Source of the DNA: Cohnella fermenti
GTDB taxonomy: Bacteria; Bacillota; Bacilli; Paenibacillales; Paenibacillaceae
DNA: 64,000 nt
Direction of reading: 5' to 3'
NCBI RefSeq assembly: GCF_004801405.1
Contig: NZ_SSOB01000011.1
Coordinates: 62,001-126,000 of the forward strand
The position numbers and the translations under genes are program-made. Below, in pieces: positions 35,933-43,098 of the stretch. The first letter of the stretch is position 1; every line of letters begins with the position of its first letter. The notes below the pieces were generated by a model. The model ran no database searches. It saw nothing but the letters and a program-made list of their open reading frames with translations, and was not told the origin of the DNA.

Positions 35933-35966
35933 AAGGATGACCGCCGCTAGCTTGGCGGTCATCCTT
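35933..35966 (-). terminator. Strong intra-operon hairpin after the binding-protein gene
   Basis: Perfect 13-base arms AAGGATGACCGCC / GGCGGTCATCCTT followed by TTTAAAC on the minus strand. Probably partial termination or a 3' stabiliser giving more binding protein than permease. Confidence 0.7.
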
Positions 35967-35974
35967 CTTATCTT

Positions 35975-37399
35975 TTAGTTGCTGCCTTCGTGAGCCGCTT
36001 TCAAAGCTTCAAGATTTTTGGAAATGGCGTCCTTGGCCGTTGTCTTGCCGGTCCACACATCCCCGAGGATCGATCCGAGCAAGGTGTTGAAGTCCGTCGT
36101 ATGATTCGTGTAGAACCAGGATGCGGGTCTGGCGGCGGAGGATTGCGCATAATCGACGACCGCCGACTTGTATTCGTCATACGGAGGGAAGTTCGGATTG
36201 TCGACCCACTTGTGGGTGAGAGTCTCGTCCGTATACCACTTCTCGAGCGTCGGCATCCAGATGCCCGAGCTGATGAGTCCCCAGTTGTTCTCTTCGGAGT
36301 TGTACCACTTGAGCCATTCCATCGCTTCTTGCGGATGCTTGGTCTGGGAGAAGACAACATTGGCGCCGCCGGTGTTGAGGGTAACCTTCTCCTTCATGTA
36401 CGGCAATACGGCAACGCCGTAGTTCAGTCCTTCTTCCTTGGCCGTATTCAGGCTGGTTCCCACGTTCCACGCGCCGTTCGTCGCCATGGCGACCGTTCCG
36501 GCGATGATGGTGCGCTGAATGCCGTCGTCGGTCTGGCCGACGGACAGCGGAGCGACATGATCCTTCAAGTAAAGATCCGCTACCTTCTGAATCGCTTCGA
36601 TGCTGGCGTCTTCCCCGACTCTCACCTCAGTCCCGTCATCCGAATAGAATCCGCCGCCATTGCTAAGAACCCAGGTCTCCAGCTGCCAAGGCAGGTTCTC
36701 GATGGAAGCGCCATACTGAACGATGCCATCCGAGTTGAAGCCGTCCTCGTCGGGATGTTTGCCTTTCTTGTCGACCGTCAGCTTCTTGGCCGCCGCTACG
36801 AATTCGTCCCACGTCCATGCTTTATCCAGCGCGGAAGGCGGATAAGCGACGCCCGCCTTGTCGAACATGTCTTTGTTGTAGTAGAGGAGGAGAACTTCAT
36901 TGGCGGCCGCATAAGCTACGGGTTTGCCTTGATACTTGTAGGCGAGACTGTCCAGCGGCTGGCTGTCGCTTCCCTCGTACATGGCGCTTACGTCGTTCAG
37001 CATGCCTTCGGAGGACCATTGAATGACGCCGTCTTCCTTCATCATCCCCGTATCCGGCAACTGTCCGCCCGCCGCCTGCGTATTCAGCTTCGTCATGTAA
37101 TTCTCCCAAGGAATGGACACCACTTCGACTTCGATTCTGTCTTGGGAGGCATTGAACTTATCCGCTACCGCCTGCGTAGCGCTCCCTTCTTCCGCGCTCC
37201 CCCACATCGAGTAAGTAATCTTGACCTTCTCCGTCTTGGAAGACGACGTGTCAGGCGTCTTGGAAGCCTCTGCGCCCGATGATGCAGATGCAGACGCAGA
37301 CGGAGATGCCGTATTGTCCTCGTTATTCCCGCAGCCCACAACACCAGATACCAGTAAAACCGAGAGAATACCTGCTCCGAGTGACTTTCCTGCTTTCAT
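35975..37399 (-). CDS. Sugar-binding lipoprotein (AraN-like)
   Basis: Extracytoplasmic binding protein of 474 aa. Signal with lipobox VVGC (Cys 23), a Ser/Ala-rich tether, then a family-1 solute-binding fold (KVKITYSMWGSAEEGSATQA, LYYNKDMFDKAGVAYPPSAL, MATNGAWNVGTSLN). GGGAGAG precedes the start. First gene of the importer-GH127 operon, divergent from an AraC regulator. Confidence 0.92.
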   Translation of the reverse strand: MKAGKSLGAGILSVLLVSGVVGCGNNEDNTASPSASASASSGAEASKTPDTSSSKTEKVKITYSMWGSAEEGSATQAVADKFNASQDRIEVEVVSIPWENYMTKLNTQAAGGQLPDTGMMKEDGVIQWSSEGMLNDVSAMYEGSDSQPLDSLAYKYQGKPVAYAAANEVLLLYYNKDMFDKAGVAYPPSALDKAWTWDEFVAAAKKLTVDKKGKHPDEDGFNSDGIVQYGASIENLPWQLETWVLSNGGGFYSDDGTEVRVGEDASIEAIQKVADLYLKDHVAPLSVGQTDDGIQRTIIAGTVAMATNGAWNVGTSLNTAKEEGLNYGVAVLPYMKEKVTLNTGGANVVFSQTKHPQEAMEWLKWYNSEENNWGLISSGIWMPTLEKWYTDETLTHKWVDNPNFPPYDEYKSAVVDYAQSSAARPASWFYTNHTTDFNTLLGSILGDVWTGKTTAKDAISKNLEALKAAHEGSN

Positions 37400-37480
37400 T
37401 GCCCCGCTCTCCCTTCAAAATGTACATTGGTTTATATGTCTAACCGTTCGACTCCCCCCGGAATCCCCCAGGTCTCTGAG

Positions 37481-37492
37481 TTAAACGTTTAG
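37481..37492 (-). promoter_or_regulatory. Candidate LacI operator
   Basis: TTAAACGTTTAG, a near-perfect palindrome with core AAACGTTT, about 85 bases before the binding-protein start. Confidence 0.4.
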
Positions 37493-37543
37493 CACCAGAC
37501 TCGCAAAGCGGCAATACCGTCCGATATCCGGCAGAATCGATTC

Positions 37544-37557
37544 GGAAAGCGCTTTAT
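37544..37557 (-). promoter_or_regulatory. Candidate cre site before the importer operon
   Basis: GGAAAGCGCTTTAT keeps the central GAAAGCGCTTT of cre. Confidence 0.5.
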
Positions 37558-37596
37558 TTGTATTGTGCCATGAGTTCTTGCCAAGAAAAACAGCCT

Positions 37597-37627
37597 TTTC
37601 CAACCTCTTTTTTAATATTTCCAACCT
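37597..37627 (-). promoter_or_regulatory. AraC-type direct-repeat operator
   Basis: Two identical TTTCCAACCT copies 21 bases apart. Extended similarity to 27949-27979 includes the T-rich bases between the copies. Confidence 0.6.
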
Positions 37628-37780
37628 GATCTTGCCTCGTTTGGAATTCGGATTAACGACGCGACGGACAGTTTTTATCCAGCGAAGAAACTCTTTTTAT
37701 AATGAGGGGGATAGAGTATCATATCTTTTAGAAATAAATTGCGTCTGGACACAAGCGATTTAACCTTGGGAGGAACGAGA

Positions 37781-38671
37781 ATGGATTCTGCGATTTTACA
37801 CTTCATCTCTCCGCCAATACCCCATTTTGTGGACTGCGGTTATGCCTGCTACGAAGTGGGGGATTCCCATATTACCAGGAATTGCATACGAGTATTCGAT
37901 CTTATTGTTGTTCGCAAGGGAATGCTCCCGATCGGCGAGAACGGCCGCTCCTGGGAGATCAAAGAGGGAGAAGGCTTTATCCTTCTCCCTGATGGCCATC
38001 ATTACGGCAGCGCTCCCTGCACAACGGATACGGAGATCATCTGGATTCATTTTCAAACCTTCGGAAGCTGGCAGATGGGCACCGATATGAACCAATGCAT
38101 GGGCAATCAGATGGAATTGATCGAGGAGCACAAGAGGCTGGCGTATCTCAATCACGCCGATGTGTGCTCCATCTTCATCCCCAAACACATGAAGCTGTCG
38201 CCCAAAGCGCTGGAGGTTCTGGAGACCTTCTTCGAGCAAGAACACGAGCCGCAATCCCTTCGCAATTGGAAGCGGCAAGCGTCCTTCCAATTGTTCCTTC
38301 AGCATCTGGATCGCGACCTCGCCTCTCCCTCGAACGAAACATCGATTCAACTCGCCGATCGGATCGAATTGTTTATTCGCCAGAACTATGCCAGCGACAT
38401 CACGAATTCGGTCTTGCAGAAGAACATGAACTATCACCCCAATTACCTGGCGAAAGTAATGCTCAAGGTCTACGGCATGACGCCTATGACTTATCTCCAA
38501 TATTACCGTCTCGAGCAGTCCAAGCGGCTGCTGCTGCAGACCCCCTGGTCCATTGCCCGGATTGCCGACGAGGTAGGCTTCCACCATGTCTCTCATTACT
38601 CCACCTGCTTCTCGAAGAAAGAAGGTCTCTCTCCCTCCGACTTCCGCAGGAAGTTCGCAAAGGCCCGTTAG
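37781..38671 (+). CDS. AraC-family regulator of the arabinoside locus
   Basis: A 296-aa one-component activator. An N-terminal cupin-like sensing domain (VVRKGMLPIGENGRSWEIKE, ILLPDGHHY) is followed by an AraC double helix-turn-helix (NPNYLAKVMLK-type NYHPNYLAKVMLKVYGM; SIARIADEVGFHHVSHYSTC). The start with GGGAGGAAC was chosen over an ATG-less extension to 37739. Divergent from the importer operon; direct repeats in the shared region and before the giant gene are its likely sites. Confidence 0.88.
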   Translation: MDSAILHFISPPIPHFVDCGYACYEVGDSHITRNCIRVFDLIVVRKGMLPIGENGRSWEIKEGEGFILLPDGHHYGSAPCTTDTEIIWIHFQTFGSWQMGTDMNQCMGNQMELIEEHKRLAYLNHADVCSIFIPKHMKLSPKALEVLETFFEQEHEPQSLRNWKRQASFQLFLQHLDRDLASPSNETSIQLADRIELFIRQNYASDITNSVLQKNMNYHPNYLAKVMLKVYGMTPMTYLQYYRLEQSKRLLLQTPWSIARIADEVGFHHVSHYSTCFSKKEGLSPSDFRRKFAKAR

Positions 38672-38689
38672 AGAAGCAGAAGCCGCACA

Positions 38690-38725
38690 GACAGCCCCTC
38701 GTTCCGTTGCGAACGAGAGGCTGTC
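38690..38725 (+). terminator. Terminator of the AraC gene
   Basis: GACAGCC-CTCGTTC / GAACGAG-GGCTGTC long stem with a six-base loop; T run short, convergent with the MFS gene. Confidence 0.7.
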
Positions 38726-38756
38726 ATTGCGATTCCCATCTGGGCGCTTCGTCCCC

Positions 38757-39965
38757 TTAGCTTACCGGCCCGAGTCCGGTCCCTCGCCGCCCCCGCAGCG
38801 ACACCCCGAAGCACGCCAGCAGCACCAAGCCCGCGAGAACGTACGGATAGTTCACATCCAGGTCGAACAGCGCGCCGGCGACGACCGGGCCGATGATGTT
38901 GCCCAGGCTCGTGTAGGCCGAGTTAAGCCCCGCCACGTAGCCTTGCTGGTCCTTCGCCAGCATCGACATCTGCGTGCTGACGGTCGGCCGCAGAATGTCG
39001 CTGGCGAGGAACACGACGAACGTCACGGCGAAGATCAGCCAGTAGCTGTGAACGAGCAGCATAAGCAGGACGAAGACGCCCGCAACGAACAGACAGGCCG
39101 AGATGACCCGCTTCTCCCCGAACCGATTCAGAATCCAACTGAACGCCGTAAGCTGCACAACCGCGCCCGCAATCGAACCGAGTGTGATAACGAGAGCGAT
39201 GTCCTTCGGATCGAAGCCGAACTTGTGATCGACGAACAGCGAGTAGATCGTCTCGAAGCTGGCCAGCCCGAACGACATGACGAAGACGATAATGAGGCTT
39301 GGAAAATAAGGCTCGCGATACGAATACCGAAGCTGGTTCAGCAGACTGCGGCGTTCGGCCGGGGCGGTGTCGGAGGAGGAATCCTCGGCCAGTCGGGCGA
39401 CCGCTCCCGACTCCTTCAGGAACAGCAGGGAGACGAGCGCCGCGACGATTCCCGCGACTCCTGCGGCGTAGAAAGGCGCGCGAATGCCAAACTCGGCAAT
39501 GAAGCCGCCGATGCCCGGCCCGATAATGAAGCCGGTCGTGATCGAGGCGTTGACGTAGCCCATGCCGGCCGCGCGCTCCTCGTTCGTCGTAAGATCGGCC
39601 GCGTACGCCATGACGGCGGGCATGATCATCGCAGCGCTGAGGCCGCCGAGCGCCCTTGCGGCGAACAGCAGAATCGGCGAACTGACGTACCCGAACAACC
39701 CTTCCGACAACGCGAAGATCAGCATGCCCAGCACAATCATTTTTTTCCGACCGAAGGAATCGGCCAGACGTCCCGCTAACGGGGAGAACAGCAGTTGGGT
39801 CAGCGAGAAGACGGCGACGAGCAAGCCCATCATGCTGCCGCCGATGCCCAGCTCGTTCATGAAACTCGGCATAATCGGAATAATAAGGCCGATCCCGGTG
39901 AATACCAGGAACAGGTTCAACATTAAGATGGGCAGCGCCCCGCGATGTCTGACAAAGATGGACAT
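38757..39965 (-). CDS. MFS drug-efflux transporter (NorA/Bmr-like)
   Basis: Twelve-helix proton antiporter of about 402 aa in the DHA1 group. Motif A is GRLADSFGRKKMIVLG, motif C is IIGPGIGGFIAEFG. A GGAGG site lies 11 bases before the start. The TetR gene just upstream on the same strand, and the same operator palindrome before both genes, imply induction by a toxic substrate. Actual drugs unknown. Confidence 0.88.
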   Translation of the reverse strand: MSIFVRHRGALPILMLNLFLVFTGIGLIIPIMPSFMNELGIGGSMMGLLVAVFSLTQLLFSPLAGRLADSFGRKKMIVLGMLIFALSEGLFGYVSSPILLFAARALGGLSAAMIMPAVMAYAADLTTNEERAAGMGYVNASITTGFIIGPGIGGFIAEFGIRAPFYAAGVAGIVAALVSLLFLKESGAVARLAEDSSSDTAPAERRSLLNQLRYSYREPYFPSLIIVFVMSFGLASFETIYSLFVDHKFGFDPKDIALVITLGSIAGAVVQLTAFSWILNRFGEKRVISACLFVAGVFVLLMLLVHSYWLIFAVTFVVFLASDILRPTVSTQMSMLAKDQQGYVAGLNSAYTSLGNIIGPVVAGALFDLDVNYPYVLAGLVLLACFGVSLRGRRGTGLGPVS

Positions 39966-39995
39966 ATCGATACAGCCTCCATAAAGTTCGATCCA

Positions 39996-40023
39996 ATAAT
40001 ACTGAATATTTATTCTAGATTAA
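39996..40023 (-). promoter_or_regulatory. TetR operator copy before the MFS gene
   Basis: ATAATACTGAA-TATTTA-TTCTAGATTAA: the left arm is identical to the operator at 40658-40685, the right arm is partly degenerate. Confidence 0.6.
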
Positions 40024-40034
40024 GCCATAAAAAA

Positions 40035-40643
40035 TCAGGGCGACGACCGAGCGATTCCGTGCAGGAACACGTCGACCGCCAGCCGATAGGCCGCCAGCGA
40101 CTGGCCCTTGTCCATGCTCTTGGAGTGTTGGCTGAGCCCGTAGAGCAAGCTGTCGAGAATAACCGCGAGCCCGGCTGCGTCCCCCCGCTTGAACTCGCCG
40201 CCGTCGATTCCCCGCTGCAAGAGCTGCTTGTTGAAGTTAACGTAACCTTGAACCATGTGCGCAATTCGTTCCTCAATCTCCGAGTCCTTCTCGGCACTCG
40301 TGAAGAACTCGTCAATCGCCTTGGTCAGCGGATGGTTGATCTGCTCGAGCGCCAGATGCTCCGCCATCCCGTACAGCTTGTCGGCGGTCGTCTTGTAGAG
40401 CGGCTCCTTGGCCAGCCACGTCTCCTCCCATTCCTTGTCCCACTCCTGGACGAGGTGCAGGAACAGCCCTTCCTTGCTCTTGAAGTGATAATAGATGTTG
40501 CCCGCACTGCAGCCGGTCGCCTTGACGATCTCCTCGATCGCGGTAGCCTTATAGCCCTTCTTGATAAAAAGCGCCTTCGACGCTTCGGCGATTTTCCTCT
40601 TCGTTTGTTCGGTTTGCTGCTGCTTCTTATTGATGGAGACCAC
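40035..40643 (-). CDS. TetR-family repressor
   Basis: A repressor of about 202 aa: N-terminal helix-turn-helix (ALFIKKGYKATAIEEIVKAT, CSAGNIYYHFKSKEGLF) and a helical ligand domain. No ATG fits; GTG at 40643 (VVSINKK) is the best start, although the open frame extends to 40805 through the operator. It ends 69 bases before the MFS gene it probably represses. Confidence 0.85.
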   Translation of the reverse strand: MVSINKKQQQTEQTKRKIAEASKALFIKKGYKATAIEEIVKATGCSAGNIYYHFKSKEGLFLHLVQEWDKEWEETWLAKEPLYKTTADKLYGMAEHLALEQINHPLTKAIDEFFTSAEKDSEIEERIAHMVQGYVNFNKQLLQRGIDGGEFKRGDAAGLAVILDSLLYGLSQHSKSMDKGQSLAAYRLAVDVFLHGIARSSP

Positions 40644-40657
40644 CTCATCCCACTCGA

Positions 40658-40685
40658 ATAATACTGAACATTTATTCAGTATTAT
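40658..40685. promoter_or_regulatory. TetR operator
   Basis: Perfect 11-base arms ATAATACTGAA / TTCAGTATTAT around CATTTA, 15-42 bases upstream of the tetR-type start. Confidence 0.75.
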
Positions 40686-40764
40686 AGTTGAGCGAGGTCG
40701 AAAAGGCAATCCGATCGGTTGATCGAAAGTCCGCCGTTGAGAAGTTAATTCTGGAAAGTTGACG

Positions 40765-40821
40765 TTGACGTGAAGGTTATTCGGTGGTATCTTACTTATC
40801 AGCAAATATCTTATTGGTAAG
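40765..40821 (+). promoter_or_regulatory. Promoter and dyad of the MerR-type gene
   Basis: -35 TTGACG (40765-40770), 17-base gap, -10 TATCTT (40788-40793). A wide dyad CTTAC...GTAAG covers 40791-40821, a plausible MerR-type site. Confidence 0.5.
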
Positions 40822-40825
40822 TCAA

Positions 40826-41314
40826 ATGAGCGATAAACGAGGTGAGGGGATCGCTACCTACAAGATAGAGGAAGTTGCGAACAAGGTCGGGTTAACCAAA
40901 CGAACGCTTCGGTATTATGAAGAGCTCGGTCTGATTCCTCCGCCCGATCGAAGCGAAGGCGGGTTCCGTCTGTATTCCGATCATCATGTCGAACGCCTCA
41001 ACAAGATTATAACGGCGCGCGACGTTCTGGGCTTCTCGCTTCAGGAGCTGCAGCACTATGCGGCCATGATGGAGGATTACAGCAACGTACGCGAACGGCT
41101 GAAGCATACCGACGGCGAAGAGGAGCGGCTTCGGAAGCTTGAAGAAGTCGAACAGTTGGTTGCCGAGCAGATCGGGATGATCGATCGCAAGCTGGAGAAG
41201 ATGGAGAAGGTCCGTTCGGAGCTTCTTCTCGTGCAGAACCGGGTCGCCGATGCCAAGCGGCAAGCGCTGGGCCGGCTGGGGCTGGGCCAAGATCAAATAG
41301 ACAATCAGGAGTGA
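40826..41314 (+). CDS. yfmP: MerR-family regulator (YfmP-like)
   Basis: A 162-aa regulator: N-terminal winged helix (YKIEEVANKVGLTKRTLRYY, GGFRLYSDHHVERLNKI), then a long coiled-coil dimer helix rich in Glu/Lys and no metal-binding Cys. The ATG at 40826 has only a weak ribosome site; an upstream ATG at 40784 would include the promoter. It stops nine bases before an MFS gene. The pair resembles B. subtilis YfmP-YfmO, where YfmP controls the efflux gene. Confidence 0.85.
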   Translation: MSDKRGEGIATYKIEEVANKVGLTKRTLRYYEELGLIPPPDRSEGGFRLYSDHHVERLNKIITARDVLGFSLQELQHYAAMMEDYSNVRERLKHTDGEEERLRKLEEVEQLVAEQIGMIDRKLEKMEKVRSELLLVQNRVADAKRQALGRLGLGQDQIDNQE

Positions 41315-41323
41315 TAGGAAACC

Positions 41324-42610
41324 GTGCAACCATCCCACCGTATGGAATCAACCAAAGCCAAGAACGAATCAAGCAAGGACAAAGGCGGCTCAGGGCAGAG
41401 CAAAAGCGAATCAAGCAGGTCCACGAACGGCGTTCTAAGCCAGCCGCGGGCCGTATGGGCCGTCTTCTTCGCCGGCATCATCGCATTCATGGGAATCGGC
41501 CTCGTCGATCCGATTCTTAAGGAGATCGCCGCGAAGCTGGAGGCGACTCCGAGCCAGGTCAGCCTGCTGTTCACCAGCTACAACGCCGTCATGGCCGTCG
41601 CCATGCTCATCACCGGCACCGTCACGACGCGCATCGGAATTAAACGGACTCTTCTGCTTGGCGTTGTCATCATCGCGATCTTCTCGCTGCTCGGCGGTCT
41701 GTCCAACGACATCTGGACGCTCGTCGGCCTGCGCGCCGGCTGGGGACTCGGCAATGCGTTCTTCGTCGCCACCGCGCTGACGGCGATCGTCTCGCTGTCT
41801 ACGGGCGGCGTCGCCCGCTCCATCATTCTGTACGAAGCTGCTATCGGGCTCGGCATCTCGATCGGACCGCTGGTCGGCGGAGAGCTGGGCTCGATCTCCT
41901 GGAGAGGGCCATTCATCGGCGTCGCGGTTCTGATGGTTATCGCCTTTATTGCGATTGTTGCGCTTATGCCGAAGGAAGCCGGCAAGCCGGCAAACTCCGC
42001 TCCGGCGAAGAAGTCCTCGTTCCTGGACCCGTTCAGAGCCATGCGCCACCGCTCTCTCGTCGTGTTCGGGCTGACCGCTTGCTTCTATAATATGGGCTTC
42101 TTCACGCTGATGGCTTACGCGCCGTTCGTGATGGGCCTCGGCATCCACGGGCTCGGCTACGTCTTCCTGGGCTGGGGCATCCTGCTGGCGGCAACGTCCG
42201 TCTTCATGGCACCATGGCTCCAGCGCCGATTCGGAACGGTCAAATCCATGGCGTTCATGCTGACGCTGTTCGGGCTGACGCTGCTCGCCATGGCGATCTG
42301 GACCGATACGCAGTGGGTCATTATCGCGAGCGTCATCTTCGCCGGAGCGTTGCTTGGCAACAACAATACGCTCATTACGACAGGCGTCATGAACGCAGCC
42401 CCGGTGGAGCGCTCCACCGCATCCGCCGCCTACAGCTTCCTTCGCTTTATCGGCGGCGCAATCGCGCCTTACTTCGCAGGCAAGCTTGCGGAATGGTTCA
42501 ATCCGCACATTCCGTTCTACGTCGGCTCCGGCTTCGTCCTGCTGTCCGTTGTCTTCATTCTGATGAACAACAAGCATATCAAGCACGTCGACCACGCGGG
42601 CGGGCATTAA
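41324..42610 (+). CDS. yfmO: MFS efflux transporter (YfmO-like)
   Basis: A transporter of about 428 aa. A hydrophilic, Lys/Ser-rich N-terminal tail of about 45 residues precedes twelve membrane helices; motif A-like TVTTRIGIKRTLLLG and motif C-like GLGISIGPLVGGELG are seen. GTG start with AGGAG overlapping the regulator stop; ATG at 41342 is an alternative. Probably cotranscribed with the MerR-type gene. Confidence 0.87.
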   Translation: MQPSHRMESTKAKNESSKDKGGSGQSKSESSRSTNGVLSQPRAVWAVFFAGIIAFMGIGLVDPILKEIAAKLEATPSQVSLLFTSYNAVMAVAMLITGTVTTRIGIKRTLLLGVVIIAIFSLLGGLSNDIWTLVGLRAGWGLGNAFFVATALTAIVSLSTGGVARSIILYEAAIGLGISIGPLVGGELGSISWRGPFIGVAVLMVIAFIAIVALMPKEAGKPANSAPAKKSSFLDPFRAMRHRSLVVFGLTACFYNMGFFTLMAYAPFVMGLGIHGLGYVFLGWGILLAATSVFMAPWLQRRFGTVKSMAFMLTLFGLTLLAMAIWTDTQWVIIASVIFAGALLGNNNTLITTGVMNAAPVERSTASAAYSFLRFIGGAIAPYFAGKLAEWFNPHIPFYVGSGFVLLSVVFILMNNKHIKHVDHAGGH

Positions 42611-42686
42611 CGAACGCCAAGCCGGACCGGACACATTGGCCCCGATGACCCCGCTGGCCGGACCGGCCTCACCGGCTCATGCGATT

Positions 42687-42858
42687 TATGCGATTTTTCA
42701 CATTCATCGCCCGGGATTCCGCATGAATCAAGGGTTTTATGTGGTTTTTAACATAAATCAGAGCATCTCGGCCCGGAATCCCCCTACGAATGTGATTTAT
42801 CGCATAAAATCGTCCAAACATCCCGTTATCGGGCAGCACGAATGTGAAATTTCGCATA
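42687..42858. repeat. Four-unit palindrome array, ~52-bp period (array 1)
   Basis: Palindromes of the TATGCGATTTTTCGCATA type are centred near 42696, 42746, 42798 and 42850 (spacing 50-52). Sequences between them are similar, in reverse complement, to those of the array at 52939-53111: for example CGATAAC..G..GTTTG and CCGGCC.GAG.TGC blocks. Confidence 0.8.
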
Positions 42859-42885
42859 AATTCACGGATTCGCCGATTCCGCCAA

Positions 42886-42923
42886 GAGAGGCTAACCGAC
42901 TGCTTGCAGCCGATTAGCCTCTC
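42886..42923. terminator. Long hairpin, probable terminator
   Basis: Arms GAGAGGCTAA / TTAGCCTCTC with inner CGG / CCG pairing. Between convergent genes; T runs are poor on both sides. Confidence 0.55.
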
Positions 42924-42967
42924 CCTATCCAACCCGTTATCGTTTCGCTTGCCTCGTGCTTGCCTCA

Positions 42968-43089
42968 GCTCACTTACCGCTTCTCGCTTGCTCGCCTCTC
43001 ACCTACTGCTTCTCAACTACCGCTTCTCACTTACTCGCATCTCACTTACCGCGTCTCACTTACTCGCATCCCGCTTCCCCGCGTCCCAC
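42968..43089. repeat. Degenerate 14-15 bp tandem repeat
   Basis: About eight copies of CTCACTTACCGCTT-like units with variants CTCACTTACTCGCAT. Abuts the 3' end of the lyase gene. Confidence 0.7.
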
Positions 43090-43098
43090 CGCAAAGGT

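Larger units (their letters stand above)
37400..37780. other. Divergent control region between importer and AraC genes
   Basis: No gene. It holds an AAACGTTT palindrome, a candidate cre site and a TTTCCAACCT direct-repeat pair, so LacI, CcpA and AraC inputs may meet here. TATAAT at 37698-37703 could be the -10 of the AraC gene. Confidence 0.55.
42611..43098. other. Repeat-rich intergenic region between convergent genes
   Basis: No gene. It holds, in order, a four-unit palindrome array (42687-42858), a long hairpin (42886-42923) and a 14-15 bp low-complexity repeat (42968-43089). Confidence 0.7.

Noticed and set aside
40644..40805. N-terminal extension of the TetR protein to 40805
   Set aside because: It would be encoded by the operator palindrome and MerR promoter region; the TetR fold begins only after 40643.
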